DNA of 64,000 bases from NCBI GenBank assembly GCA_964405825.1, contig CAYOPI010000005.1, forward strand, positions 29,024 to 93,023. The letters are read 5' to 3'. Below, in pieces: positions 16,603 through 25,897 of this stretch (its first letter is position 1; each line of letters starts with the position of its first letter). The translations under genes and the position numbers were made by a program. The notes beneath the pieces were generated by a model. That model was not told the origin of the DNA. It saw only the letters and a list, made by a program, of their open reading frames with translations, and searched no databases. Source of the stretch: JBHJGM01 sp964405825. Lineage in GTDB: Bacteria; Verrucomicrobiota; Verrucomicrobiia; Opitutales; JBHJGM01.

Positions 16603-17634
16603 ATGCCTGCAAAGATCTACACCGACAAGGACGCCGACCTGGGCGTCTTCAAGGGCAAGACCCTGGCCGTGCTCGGCTACGGCTCCCAGGGCCACGCCCA
16701 CGCGCTCAACCTCAAGGAAAGCGGCTGCCACGTCATCATCGGCCTGTACAAGGGCTCGAAGTCGATCGCGGTGGCGAGGAAGCACGGCTTCGAGGTGGTG
16801 ATGGTGGCCGAGGCGGTCCGCCGGGCCGATGTGATCATGGTCGGGGTGCCGGACATGCGTCAGGCCGACCTCTACAAGGATGAGATCGAGCCGAACCTGA
16901 GCAAGGGCAAGACGCTCCTGTTCTCGCACGGTCTGGCGATTCACTACGGCCTGATCGAGCCGCCCAAGGGGGTGGACGTGATCATGGTCGCGCCGAAGGG
17001 TCCGGGTCAGATTGTGCGTCAGCAGTACCAGGAGGGCAAAGGGGTGCCGGCGCTGATCGCGGTCCTCGAGGGTTCCTCGCGCGGGGCCAAGAAGCAGGCC
17101 CTGGCCTGGGCCAAGGGCGTTGGTGGCACGCGCGCGGGCGTCATCCAGACGACGTTCCGCGAGGAGACCGAGACGGATCTCTTCGGTGAGCAGGCGGTTC
17201 TTTGCGGCGGTGCCAGTGCGTTGGTCATGGCCGGGTTTGAGACGCTGGTGGAGGCCGGTTACCAGCCGGAGATGGCCTACTTCGAGTGCCTGCACGAGCT
17301 GAAGCTAATCGTGGATTTGATGTATGAGTCAGGCGTGGCCGGGATGCGTTTCACGATTTCGGAAACGGCCAAGTACGGCGACATCACGCGGGGCCCGCGG
17401 GTGGTCAACGCGCAGACCAAGAAGTCCATGCAGAAGATTCTTGGCGAGATTCAGTCGGGCAAGTTCACCCGCGAATGGGTGAAGGAGTACAAGGACGGTC
17501 TGCCGAAGTACAATGCGCTGCTGAAGGAAGGCGAAAAGCACACCATCGAGAAGACCGGGCAGCGTCTGCGCGGGCTGATGCCGTGGCTGGCCAAGCGCAA
17601 CATCAAGGGCGCGCAGGCCTCGTTCAGCAGCTAG
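16603..17634 (+). CDS. ilvC: ketol-acid reductoisomerase (class I)
   Basis: The 343-residue enzyme isomerises and reduces acetolactate in valine, leucine and isoleucine synthesis. The N-terminal Rossmann motif is GYGSQGHAHA. The cofactor loop LYKGSKS suggests NADPH. Catalytic metal ligands lie in ETDLFGEQAVLCGG and the CLHELKLIVDLMYESG helix. The ATG at 16603 matches the usual N-terminus. It runs in the same direction as ilvN and hemC, whose ATG is 20 bases after the stop. Confidence 0.97.
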   Translation: MPAKIYTDKDADLGVFKGKTLAVLGYGSQGHAHALNLKESGCHVIIGLYKGSKSIAVARKHGFEVVMVAEAVRRADVIMVGVPDMRQADLYKDEIEPNLSKGKTLLFSHGLAIHYGLIEPPKGVDVIMVAPKGPGQIVRQQYQEGKGVPALIAVLEGSSRGAKKQALAWAKGVGGTRAGVIQTTFREETETDLFGEQAVLCGGASALVMAGFETLVEAGYQPEMAYFECLHELKLIVDLMYESGVAGMRFTISETAKYGDITRGPRVVNAQTKKSMQKILGEIQSGKFTREWVKEYKDGLPKYNALLKEGEKHTIEKTGQRLRGLMPWLAKRNIKGAQASFSS

Positions 17635-17654
17635 TTTTCTGCGTCGATTCGGAG

Positions 17655-18521
17655 ATGGCAGCTACGCCCAGCCGGCTCGTTCTGGCCACGCGCGGGAGCG
17701 ATCTGGCGTTGCGTCAGGCCGAGCTGACCCGGGAGCGCCTGGAGGCGGTCCATCCGGGGGTCGAGGTCGAGCTGGAGATCGTCAAGACTTCGGGGGACCG
17801 GCAGACACAGTGGTCGCTGGAGCAGCAGGGCGGGGTCGGGCTGTTCACCCAGGAGGTCGAGCGGGCTGTGCGCGAGGGCCGGGCCGATATCGCCGTGCAC
17901 AGCGCGAAGGACCTGCCCACGCAGATGGAGGCGGACGTGACGGTGGCCGCCTGCCTGCCGCGCGAGGCGGTCAATGATGTGCTGATTGTGCGCGAAGGTG
18001 TGGCGATGCCCGAGTCGATCGCAACGGGTTCGCCGCGGCGGCGGGCGCAGGCCAAACGTCTCTTTCCGAAAGCGATCTGGAAGGAGATTCGCGGCAACGT
18101 GGATACGCGTCTGCGCAAGATCGCCAACGGTGAGGCGGAGGCGACCTTGCTGGCGGCGGCAGGGTTGAAGCGGCTGGGGATTTTTTCCTGGGAAGGCGTG
18201 GACCTGCGCCCTTTGGAAGTGCGACAGATGGTGCCGGCGCCGGCGCAGGGGGCCATTGCCCTGCAGACGTTAACGAGCAAGGCAGACCTGCTGGAGGGCG
18301 TTGGCTGTGTGGCTACGTTGCAGGCGATCACCATTGAGCGGGCCCTGCTGCGGGCTTTGGGTGGCGGGTGCCACACCGCCTACGCAGCGCACTGGAGCAA
18401 CGGGCGTCTGTGGACGTTTCACGAGACGGCGGGGCACGGCTGCTTTGAGTGTGAGGCGACGCCGGGGCCGGAACTGGACGCGCGGATTGAGGCCATTGCC
18501 AAAGCCCTGCAGGACGGGTAG
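17655..18521 (+). CDS. hemC: hydroxymethylbilane synthase (porphobilinogen deaminase)
   Basis: The 288-residue cytoplasmic enzyme polymerises four porphobilinogens in tetrapyrrole synthesis. Signature segments are ATRGSDLALRQAE, the HSAKDLPTQM loop with the catalytic aspartate, TGSPRRRAQ and EIRGNVDTRL. The dipyrromethane cofactor attaches to the cysteine in ALGGGCHTAYAA. It is co-directional with the cobA-hemD fusion 30 bases downstream, giving consecutive tetrapyrrole steps. An ATG at 17655 preceded by GGAG supports the start. Confidence 0.96.
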   Translation: MAATPSRLVLATRGSDLALRQAELTRERLEAVHPGVEVELEIVKTSGDRQTQWSLEQQGGVGLFTQEVERAVREGRADIAVHSAKDLPTQMEADVTVAACLPREAVNDVLIVREGVAMPESIATGSPRRRAQAKRLFPKAIWKEIRGNVDTRLRKIANGEAEATLLAAAGLKRLGIFSWEGVDLRPLEVRQMVPAPAQGAIALQTLTSKADLLEGVGCVATLQAITIERALLRALGGGCHTAYAAHWSNGRLWTFHETAGHGCFECEATPGPELDARIEAIAKALQDG

Positions 18522-18551
18522 GGTGAGCGCCTGGCAAAAAAGCAGCATAGT

Positions 18552-20105
18552 GTGACTGGATTTGGCAGCGCCGAGAAGGGGACGGTATACCTGGTGGGTG
18601 CCGGGCCCGGTGATGTCGGCCTGATGACGGTGCGCGGCAAGCAGCTGGTGGAGACGTGCGATGTGCTGGTCTACGACTTTCTGGTCGCGGCGCAGATCGC
18701 CCATTGGACCCGCGAGGGCTGCGAACTGCATTACGTGGGCAAGCGCCCGAAGCGCCACACCATTGCCCAGAGCGAGATCACGGCGCTGTTGATCGAGGCG
18801 GCGCGGGCGGGCAAGGCGGTTGTGCGCCTGAAAGGGGGCGACCCCTACATCTTCGGGCGCGGCGGGGAGGAAGTGCAGCGGCTGCAGGAGTCGGGCGTGG
18901 CCTTTGAGGTTGTGCCCGGGGTGACGGCGGCGCTGGCTGCGGGGGCCTATGCGGGCGTGCCGTTGACACACCGTGACTTCAGTTCGGCGCTGACGTTTCT
19001 GACCGGGCACGAGAACCCGGAGAAGCACACCTTGCAGGTGGACTTCCGCAAGCACGCGGGGGCCGGCGGGACCTTCTGCATCTATATGGGAGTGGGGCAG
19101 GCGGCGCGGATCTGCCGAGAGATGATCGAAGGCGGGCTGGCCGAATCGACCCCGGCGATGGCGGTGGAATGGGCGACGCTGCCGCATCAACGCCGGATCG
19201 AGGCCACGCTGGGCACGTTACCGGAACGCCTGGAGGCAGCCGCGGTGACGTCGCCGGCGGTCTTGATCGTGGGCGAGGTCTGTCAGCTGGCGTCGCAATT
19301 GCACTGGTTCGAGTCGGAGGCGCCGTTGCGGGGCAAGCGCATCGTGGTGACGCGGGCCCAGGCGCAGTCGGGGCGCTTGAGCCGCAAGCTCGGTGAGCTG
19401 GGCGCGCAGGTGCTGGAGCTGCCGTTGATCGAGACCCGGCCGATGCACGAGCCCGCGGACGTTGAGCAGGTCTTTCGCGAGATCGGCTCGTATCACTGGC
19501 TTTTATTCACCAGCCGCAATGGCGTGCAGGCGTTCTTCCGGCTGTTTCTTGAGCGGATGAAGGACTTGCGGCTGCTGGGACCGAAACGGATCGGGGTGGT
19601 CGGCAGCGGGACGGCCGAGGTGGTCCGGAGCTTCCACCTGGAGGTCGACGTGATTGCCGAGAAGTCGACCAGCGCGTCCCTGGCCAGCCGGCTGGTGCGC
19701 GATGGTGACCTCGAAAACGAGAAGGTGCTGGTCGTCACGGGCAACCTCAACGGTGACAGTCTCGTCAAGAAGCTGGAAGGCAAGGGAGGTGCGATTGTGG
19801 ATACGCTGCAGGTCTACGAGACGAAGCTGGCGGACCTGGAGCGCAGCGGCAGCGCGACGGACTTCCGCAAGAACGGGGCCGATGCGATCACCTTCACCAG
19901 CGCATCGACGGTGAAGTCCTTTGCGCGGCAGGCCAGGCACCTGCAGTTGGACGAGGGCGCGCAACAGCCGAAGGCCTTCGCGATCGGACCGCAGACACGG
20001 GCGGCGATGGATGCCGCCGGATTGCCTTGCGCGGGCGAAGCCGCCGAGCACACACTCGACGGACTGACCGAGTTGCTCCTGCAGCAACTGGGCAAGACCC
20101 CCTAA
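18552..20105 (+). CDS. cobA-hemD: fused uroporphyrinogen-III C-methyltransferase / uroporphyrinogen-III synthase
   Basis: This 517-residue fusion carries an N-terminal SUMT domain (about 8-250), which methylates uroporphyrinogen III to precorrin-2 using S-adenosylmethionine, and a C-terminal HemD domain (about 263-512), which closes hydroxymethylbilane. SUMT motifs are VGAGPGDVGLMTVRG and RLKGGDPYIFGRGGEE. The start is a GTG at 18552. Such fusions are known in several phyla. Precorrin-2 leads to cobalamin or siroheme, which matters for the corrinoid proteins encoded further along. Confidence 0.95.
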   Translation: MTGFGSAEKGTVYLVGAGPGDVGLMTVRGKQLVETCDVLVYDFLVAAQIAHWTREGCELHYVGKRPKRHTIAQSEITALLIEAARAGKAVVRLKGGDPYIFGRGGEEVQRLQESGVAFEVVPGVTAALAAGAYAGVPLTHRDFSSALTFLTGHENPEKHTLQVDFRKHAGAGGTFCIYMGVGQAARICREMIEGGLAESTPAMAVEWATLPHQRRIEATLGTLPERLEAAAVTSPAVLIVGEVCQLASQLHWFESEAPLRGKRIVVTRAQAQSGRLSRKLGELGAQVLELPLIETRPMHEPADVEQVFREIGSYHWLLFTSRNGVQAFFRLFLERMKDLRLLGPKRIGVVGSGTAEVVRSFHLEVDVIAEKSTSASLASRLVRDGDLENEKVLVVTGNLNGDSLVKKLEGKGGAIVDTLQVYETKLADLERSGSATDFRKNGADAITFTSASTVKSFARQARHLQLDEGAQQPKAFAIGPQTRAAMDAAGLPCAGEAAEHTLDGLTELLLQQLGKTP

Positions 20106-20116
20106 CGCCCGCCTCG

Positions 20117-20764
20117 ATGTACCTGCCCGTTCAAGTCAAGATTTGTGGCATCACCAACACCAGCGACCTTTCACAGGCGCTCGCGCTGGGGGCGGACTTC
20201 ATCGGGCTGAACCTGTACGAAGGCTCGCCGCGACGAGTCGGGCTGGAGGATGCGCAGCGTCTGCTGGCTCGGATTCCCGAAGGCAAGCGCGTGCTGGTGG
20301 ATGTGTCCACGCCGACAGAGTTGCTGGAGCGCTACACCCGCGAGCTGAGTTTCGACTTCTTCCAGATACACTTTGAGCCGGAGGTGTCGCTGGCGACGGT
20401 GTCGGCGTGGGCCGGGCTGGTTGGCCAGGAGCGGCTCTGGCTGGCCCCGCGCGTGGCCCCGGGCGACGCGTTTCCCGAACTGGCCCTGGAATTTGCCGAT
20501 ACGTTGCTGGTCGACGGCTACCACCCGGACCAGTTTGGCGGTACGGGCAAGACGGGGGACTGGTCGGCCTTCGCCGGGTTGCAGGAACGTTTTCCGACGA
20601 AGACGTGGATCCTCGCGGGCGGGCTGAGGCCGGAAAACGTGAAGGAGGCTCTGTCGCAGTCGTACGCGCAGGTGGTGGACGTGTGCAGCGGAGTGGAATC
20701 CGAGCCGGGCCTGAAGGACGAGGCCAAGCTGCGGGCTTTTTTCGAGCAGGCCCAGGGCGATTGA
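20117..20764 (+). CDS. trpF: phosphoribosylanthranilate isomerase
   Basis: The 215-residue TIM-barrel enzyme catalyses the Amadori rearrangement in tryptophan synthesis. It has the N-terminal KICGIT motif with the catalytic cysteine (C10), an LLVDGYHPDQFGGTGKTGDW segment with the catalytic aspartate, and the phosphate-binding LAGGLRPENV and VVDVCSGVES. It starts 11 bases after the cobA-hemD stop and is probably in that operon. No other trp genes lie in the window. Confidence 0.95.
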   Translation: MYLPVQVKICGITNTSDLSQALALGADFIGLNLYEGSPRRVGLEDAQRLLARIPEGKRVLVDVSTPTELLERYTRELSFDFFQIHFEPEVSLATVSAWAGLVGQERLWLAPRVAPGDAFPELALEFADTLLVDGYHPDQFGGTGKTGDWSAFAGLQERFPTKTWILAGGLRPENVKEALSQSYAQVVDVCSGVESEPGLKDEAKLRAFFEQAQGD

Positions 20765-20814
20765 GCGGCCCAATGCACTTGCCCCGAAAGCGTGCGGGGC
20801 GCTAGGCTCGGAAC

Positions 20815-21783
20815 ATGTCTGTGACCGAGCCTACCCCTGCCGAAACAGCCTACAAGCGAGCCCCGGAGGGGTTCACGGAGGCGACCTGGGACCAGTTCAT
20901 GCGCGACGGGTTCCTGGTGATTGAAGACGCGCTTTCGCCCGCGGAATGCGACGCCTATGTCGAGGCGATTGATCGGATCGCCTTGTCCGCGCCGGACTAC
21001 GACCCCGAGAAGTTCTTTGCCCGTCAGAACGCGGTGCGGCTGGACGCGGGGCTGGTGGACATGATCGACCGCGACACGCACATCGGCTTTGCCTACGACC
21101 TTTATGGCGAGCTGACCAAGGTGCACCTGTCCAACATCATGATCCGCCCGCGCAACACCTGGCGCAACCTCTGGCACCCCGACGGCGCGCGAGCCCTGCC
21201 GTTTCAGGTCTTCTCCCCGGAACTGCCGATGCAGTTGAAGGTGGGCTACTGGCTGACGGATCTGCCGGATACCGGCATGGGCAATCTGGTGGTGCTGCCA
21301 GGCAGTCACCGCTTCCAGTACATGAACGCCTACGACACGCATGACCCGGTGCCGGGCGAGCGAGTGGTGACCGTGCGGCGCGGCACCATGACCCTGATGC
21401 ATTGCAGCACCTGGCATCGCGTGGACGCCAACAACACCGACATTCAACGCAAGAACATCTTCATGGCCTATTGCCCGGGCTGGATCACGCCCGAGGATCG
21501 CTACACCGACGACCCCGAGTGGCTGCAGACGCTGACGCGCGAGCAGCGCATCCTGATGCGTTCGTACGACCACCCCTACACGAACACCAAGCCGCCCCCG
21601 GATCACGCGCCGCTTTACCTCGACCGAGAGACCGGCCATGACAGTGACCCGGATATCTACAGCGAGCACGTCACGTTGAATCGGCGCAAGCGCCTGACCT
21701 GGCACGAGAAGCTGGCCATTCGCCGGGGTGCGACGCCGCCGCGGGTTTTTGAACCGCAGACGGATGTGCCCACCGCGAGCTAA
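20815..21783 (+). CDS. phytanoyl-CoA dioxygenase (PhyH) family protein
   Basis: The 322-residue protein belongs to the Fe(II)/2-oxoglutarate-dependent PhyH family. Iron ligands appear as H121 and D123 in WHPDG and a distal histidine (H201) in CSTWHR, with a possible 2-oxoglutarate arginine near R212. Family members hydroxylate small molecules, lipids or phosphonates; the substrate here is unknown. It lies 23 bases upstream of a sulfatase and a UroD-family gene on the same strand, suggesting an operon for degrading a decorated compound. The start is the ATG at 20815. Confidence 0.85.
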   Translation: MSVTEPTPAETAYKRAPEGFTEATWDQFMRDGFLVIEDALSPAECDAYVEAIDRIALSAPDYDPEKFFARQNAVRLDAGLVDMIDRDTHIGFAYDLYGELTKVHLSNIMIRPRNTWRNLWHPDGARALPFQVFSPELPMQLKVGYWLTDLPDTGMGNLVVLPGSHRFQYMNAYDTHDPVPGERVVTVRRGTMTLMHCSTWHRVDANNTDIQRKNIFMAYCPGWITPEDRYTDDPEWLQTLTREQRILMRSYDHPYTNTKPPPDHAPLYLDRETGHDSDPDIYSEHVTLNRRKRLTWHEKLAIRRGATPPRVFEPQTDVPTAS

Positions 21784-21806
21784 CCCTTCGCGCGGAGAAG
21801 CAGGTG

Positions 21807-23192
21807 ATGAGCCGTCCAAACATCCTGTTGTGCCTGTGCGACCAGCTGCAGGTTTTCATGCTGGGCTGCTACGGCAACGGCTTTGTCCAGACGCCCAATC
21901 TGGATCGGCTGGCGCGCAGCGGGGTGCGCTTCGAGACGTCAATGTGCGTCTTCCCGGTCTGCATGGCCTCGCGTTCGTCGTTGCTGGCGGGGCAGTTCAA
22001 CCGCACCTGCACCGGCGGGGTGGCCAACGTGAGCTTCCCGACGTTTCCGGGGAACTTCGACATGCCGGAGTATCCATTTGCCGGGCGCCCGCACCTGCCG
22101 GATACGACGTTGGCGGAGGCGTTGCGTGGGTCGGGCTACCATACCGCGGCCATCGGCAAGTGGCATGTCCACAGCTGGCCGCAGGACATCGGCTTTGACG
22201 AGTACGTCATCCCGCGCGTGCACCATTGCCACAGCGCACAGCACTTTACCGAGAACGGCGGGCCGGAGTTTGTTCCCGAAGGCTGGAGCCTGGACTTTGA
22301 AGTGGAACGGGCCGGGCGGTTCTTTCGCGAACGTGAGGAGTCGCAGAAGCCGTTCTTCCTGTACTTCAACATTTCGCCGCCGCACTGCCCGGTGGCGGAT
22401 ATCCCGGAGTCGTTTCGCACGATGTACGATCCGGCCCAGGTGCCGTTTCGGGCGAACGTGGACGAGGCGGTGGTCGAACGGGAGGACTGGCACTATCAGG
22501 CAAGCGTACTGCGTCACGATTTTCGCTATTACATGCTGGGGCTGCCGTGTACGCAGCAGTTGCCCGAGGCCTACAATCTGCGGGCGTTGGCGGCGGAGTA
22601 CATGGGCGCGGTCAGCTGGGTGGATGACGCCGTCGGGCGTTTGCTCGACCATCTCGAGCGCAGCGGGCTGGCCGACAACACGCTGGTCATCTTCAGCTCG
22701 GACCACGGGGAGTTCATGGGCAGCCACGGGCGTTTTCAGAAAGGGGCACCGCACGATGAAAGCGCTCGCGTGCCCTTGCTGATGCGCTGGCCGGGCGAGT
22801 ACCCGGCGGAGGCGGTGCGCACGCCGGTGGTGTCGCTCGTGGACGTTGCGCCGACGTTGCTGACGGCAGCCGGGGCGGAGGTTCCGGTATCGATGGTGGG
22901 CGAGAGCCTCGATGCGCTGGCCCGCGACGATGGCGTTGATCTCAAGGATGACTTTCGAATCGTGGAGAAGTTCAACGGAGCCGCCGTGCGCACACAGGAC
23001 TTTCTCTACGCGCTGGAATTCACCGAGGACCGCAAAGCGCTGGAGCCCGAGCCGTGGTTCTTTGTGAACAACGCGGAGGATCCGCTGCAGCAGAACAACC
23101 TGGCTGGCACGGAGGCCTGTGCGCAGGACGCGCGCAGGCTGCACCAGATTCTTGAAGACTGGCACGCGCGCACGCCCTGGATGAAGTCGTAG
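21807..23192 (+). CDS. sulfatase (formylglycine type)
   Basis: The 461-residue enzyme belongs to the S1 arylsulfatase family. The nucleophile motif is CMASR (C52-R56), which fits the formylglycine consensus C-x-(P/A)-x-R rather than the commoner CxPSR. Further family segments are GKWHVHSWPQDIGFDEY, FSSDHGEFMGSHG and the metal-binding start PNILLCLCDQ. No signal peptide is seen, so it would act in the cytoplasm on an imported substrate. The ATG at 21807 follows an in-frame GTG. It is co-directional with the PhyH gene upstream. Confidence 0.9.
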   Translation: MSRPNILLCLCDQLQVFMLGCYGNGFVQTPNLDRLARSGVRFETSMCVFPVCMASRSSLLAGQFNRTCTGGVANVSFPTFPGNFDMPEYPFAGRPHLPDTTLAEALRGSGYHTAAIGKWHVHSWPQDIGFDEYVIPRVHHCHSAQHFTENGGPEFVPEGWSLDFEVERAGRFFREREESQKPFFLYFNISPPHCPVADIPESFRTMYDPAQVPFRANVDEAVVEREDWHYQASVLRHDFRYYMLGLPCTQQLPEAYNLRALAAEYMGAVSWVDDAVGRLLDHLERSGLADNTLVIFSSDHGEFMGSHGRFQKGAPHDESARVPLLMRWPGEYPAEAVRTPVVSLVDVAPTLLTAAGAEVPVSMVGESLDALARDDGVDLKDDFRIVEKFNGAAVRTQDFLYALEFTEDRKALEPEPWFFVNNAEDPLQQNNLAGTEACAQDARRLHQILEDWHARTPWMKS

Positions 23193-23239
23193 CCACGCGA
23201 GATTGCATCGGAGAGAGTGACTCGGTTTGAGAGGGTGCC

Positions 23240-24229
23240 ATGGGAAACTCAATGACTTCACGTGAACGCGTCGCGGCGGTGCTGCGACGTGAACAGCCCG
23301 ACCGGACGCCTCTGTCTGGTTGGGTCCACCTGAATCTGCGCGAGCCGATCGAGACGGCCTATGGTTCGGTGGAGGCCTTTGAAGATCACTTTGCCTTTGA
23401 TCTGGAGCATCTTTTTCCGCACGGGCTGGTGCCGTACTGGGGCAATCGCCTGCACGAGGTGCGTGAGGCTGTGGGCGAGCGCGACCTGACCCCGGAGCAT
23501 CTGCTGGATTTCGAGCTGTCCGATCCGAATCTGCCTGAGCCTTACGCCCGGCTGAAGGAGGCGATCGAGCGCTGCCACGCCAGGGAGCGTTTTGCCTATG
23601 TGCAGACGCCGGGCATTTTCGAATGCCTGAACGCTGCCTTCGGGATCGAGAATCATCTGTGCTACCTCCTGGAGTACCCGGACGAGCTGCAGGAGGTGTA
23701 CGCGCGGCAGGCCCGGTGGAATCAGACCGTGGCGCACAACTTCATCGATCTGGGCGCGGACATGATCCACGTTTCGGATGATTGGGGTGGTCAGGACAGC
23801 CTGTTGTTCAGCCCGGAGGTGTGGCGTTCGCTGATAGCGCCGCATCACCAGACCACGGCAAAGGCGGTCCGCGAGCGAGGCGTCTTTTTGAGCCTGCACA
23901 GTGACGGGTATATCTGGCCGGTGCTGGAGGAAACGGCCGCGATGGGCTATCAGCTGCTGCACCCGTTTCAGGAGTCGGCTGGCATGGACTGGGGGGCCTA
24001 CCGCCGCGACTTCGCAGGGCGTTTCGGCATCATGGGCGGGATGTGCGTGCAGACGACCGTTGGTTTTGGAGACGTGGACCGGGTCGAGTCGGAGTTGAAG
24101 CGCATCTTCGAGTTGATGGGCGATACCCCGTGGATCTGCTGCACGTCGCACTTTGTGCAGGCGCACTGCAGCATTGAGGAACTCACGCGGACCTTCGAAA
24201 TCGCGCGCAGCCTGGCCGGGACACCCTAG
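23240..24229 (+). CDS. uroporphyrinogen decarboxylase-family protein (HxDG variant)
   Basis: This 329-residue TIM-barrel protein belongs to the UroD superfamily, which contains true heme enzymes and the MtaA/CmuA-type corrinoid methyltransferases. The N-terminal TSRERVAAVLRREQPDRTP pattern is typical of the methyltransferase-like branch. Where zinc methyltransferases carry HxCG it has HSDG (H220, D222). It lies next to the corrinoid operon (convergent, six bases apart) and downstream of a sulfatase, so a role in that methyl-transfer module is likely but unproven. An internal ATG at 23252 is an alternative start. Confidence 0.82.
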   Translation: MGNSMTSRERVAAVLRREQPDRTPLSGWVHLNLREPIETAYGSVEAFEDHFAFDLEHLFPHGLVPYWGNRLHEVREAVGERDLTPEHLLDFELSDPNLPEPYARLKEAIERCHARERFAYVQTPGIFECLNAAFGIENHLCYLLEYPDELQEVYARQARWNQTVAHNFIDLGADMIHVSDDWGGQDSLLFSPEVWRSLIAPHHQTTAKAVRERGVFLSLHSDGYIWPVLEETAAMGYQLLHPFQESAGMDWGAYRRDFAGRFGIMGGMCVQTTVGFGDVDRVESELKRIFELMGDTPWICCTSHFVQAHCSIEELTRTFEIARSLAGTP

Positions 24230-24235
24230 ACTGCG

Positions 24236-25897
24236 CTAGGGCAGGGCGAGGTTTTCGAGATAAGTGTCCTCGAAGTCTTCCAACTGGTTGAGCTCGATGA
24301 CGGTGGTGGTCGCGCGGAAGCTCTCGAGTTCTTCAACGAGCGCGGCGTCGAGCAGGCAGAGGTAGGCGCCGCCGAGCGAGGTGTTGCCCACGACTTCGAT
24401 TTGAGTCGCATCAAAACCAGGCAGCAGGCCGCATCCAAGCGCGTTGGCGACGCTGAGATTGCGCCCGAAGCCACCGGCCAGGAAGAGCGTCTCGACGTGG
24501 GCGGGTTGAAGGCGGGCCTGGTGCAGGAGCAGCTCGATGCCGGCGGCGATGGCGGCTTTGGCCTGCAGGAGACTGGCGACGTCGGCCTCGGAGATGTGCA
24601 GTGGCCGGGGGGCGCCCGGGTTGAGGCAAAGGGCGCGGCCAAAGTTGCCCTGGACCTGTTGCGGCGAGGGACGTCGCATCCAGGCATCTTCCTCAAAGCG
24701 GCCATAGGGGTTGAGCAGCCGCGTGCGGCGGCCTTCGGCGAGGAAGTCCAGATAGGCTGAGCCACAGATGCCGGGGGCTTGCTCGGGCGGGCCGTCGCCG
24801 ATGGTGCGCAGCGTGACCTTCGCCGTGGCCTCGCCCAACTCGATTGCGCTGACGGCGCCCTTGACGGCTCGCGAACCGCAGTCGAGTCCGGCTCCCTCGA
24901 AGGCGGGCCCGGCCGCAGTGGCACAGGCCAGGCGATGTTCGGGGGTCTGCAGGATGATCTCGCCGTTGGTGCCGACGTCGACCAGCAGGCAGGGTCGCGC
25001 GCGGTAGGCCATGCCCAGGGCGGCGAGCCCGGCGTTGAGGTCGGCGCCGACGTAGGCGCCCAGGCCCGGAAGCAAGTGGATGGGGAAGGCGGTCGCCGCT
25101 TCATCCAGGCTAATTCCGAGCGTATCGGAGGAATGGATACGGTGTTCGAGAAACACGGGTCTGAAGGGTGCGATACCCAGCGTCGTTGGATCCGTGCCCG
25201 TCAAGAGGTGCAACATGGCGGTGTTGCCGGCAATGGTGGCTCCGGCAATCGCGCTGCTGTCGAGGGAGGCCTGGCCGAGCGCCTGGCGCAGGAGCGGGAC
25301 GAGCGTGTCGCCGGTGATTTTTGTCTGGAGCCGGCGCAGATTCTCGGGGGACTGGCTGGCGTGGTCGATGCGGGTGAGGACGTTGTCGCCGAGGCTGACT
25401 TGCGCGTTCAGTGCGCTGGCCCGGGTGACGATTCGGCCATCGCGCAGGTCGACCAGGAGCACGACGACGGTCGTTGTGCCGATGTCGATGGCGAATCCGT
25501 GGGTGGCGTTTCCGTTGGTCGGGACGAGAGGGTTGTGGGCTGCGGGGACCTTCAGGACAAAGGCGTCCTCGACCTGCGGCGGGTGCACGAGCAGCGAGCG
25601 GGCCGGGATGCGCAGGCGCATTGGGGCCGTCGACGCAGGGTCGAGCCGGCACTCGCACGAGGGCAGGGTGGCGGGCGCCACCGTCTTGTTGCTTTTGTGG
25701 AGCAGGGTGCCGTGTGCGAGTCCGAGGGTGCAGCCCCGGCACAGTCCACGTCCGGCGCAGCGGGTGTTCAGGGCGTAGCCGTGGTCAGCCAGGAGGGCAT
25801 CGAGCGTGCGGATTGAATCTCCGCGCGGAAGCTGCAGGGAGACGTGCGTGTCATCTGGCAGGTGTACGTCGACGTTGACTGTCGAGGGATCGCTCAC
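24236..25897 (-). CDS. RACo-like ATP-dependent reductive activator of corrinoid proteins (2Fe-2S + ASKHA, DUF4445)
   Basis: The 553-residue protein has an N-terminal ferredoxin domain with C47, C53, C56 and C81/C83 as likely 2Fe-2S ligands. A linker and a large actin-like ATPase region follow (AIDIGTTTVVVLLVD near 140, LLVDVGTNGEI, LAGGFGRN near the C-terminus). This is the layout of RACo/RamA-type activases that reduce inactive cob(II)alamin to Co(I) in corrinoid methyltransferase systems. It starts at a GTG overlapping the DUF1638 stop by four bases, so it is translationally coupled. It is last in an operon with a corrinoid protein and methyltransferases, strongly supporting this role. Confidence 0.88.
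   Translation of the reverse strand: MSDPSTVNVDVHLPDDTHVSLQLPRGDSIRTLDALLADHGYALNTRCAGRGLCRGCTLGLAHGTLLHKSNKTVAPATLPSCECRLDPASTAPMRLRIPARSLLVHPPQVEDAFVLKVPAAHNPLVPTNGNATHGFAIDIGTTTVVVLLVDLRDGRIVTRASALNAQVSLGDNVLTRIDHASQSPENLRRLQTKITGDTLVPLLRQALGQASLDSSAIAGATIAGNTAMLHLLTGTDPTTLGIAPFRPVFLEHRIHSSDTLGISLDEAATAFPIHLLPGLGAYVGADLNAGLAALGMAYRARPCLLVDVGTNGEIILQTPEHRLACATAAGPAFEGAGLDCGSRAVKGAVSAIELGEATAKVTLRTIGDGPPEQAPGICGSAYLDFLAEGRRTRLLNPYGRFEEDAWMRRPSPQQVQGNFGRALCLNPGAPRPLHISEADVASLLQAKAAIAAGIELLLHQARLQPAHVETLFLAGGFGRNLSVANALGCGLLPGFDATQIEVVGNTSLGGAYLCLLDAALVEELESFRATTTVIELNQLEDFEDTYLENLALP

Noticed and set aside
23240..24229. Annotation as heme-pathway uroporphyrinogen decarboxylase (hemE)
   Set aside because: The N-terminal pattern and context resemble the methyltransferase-like branch, and it is not near hemC/hemD, so hemE is not supported.
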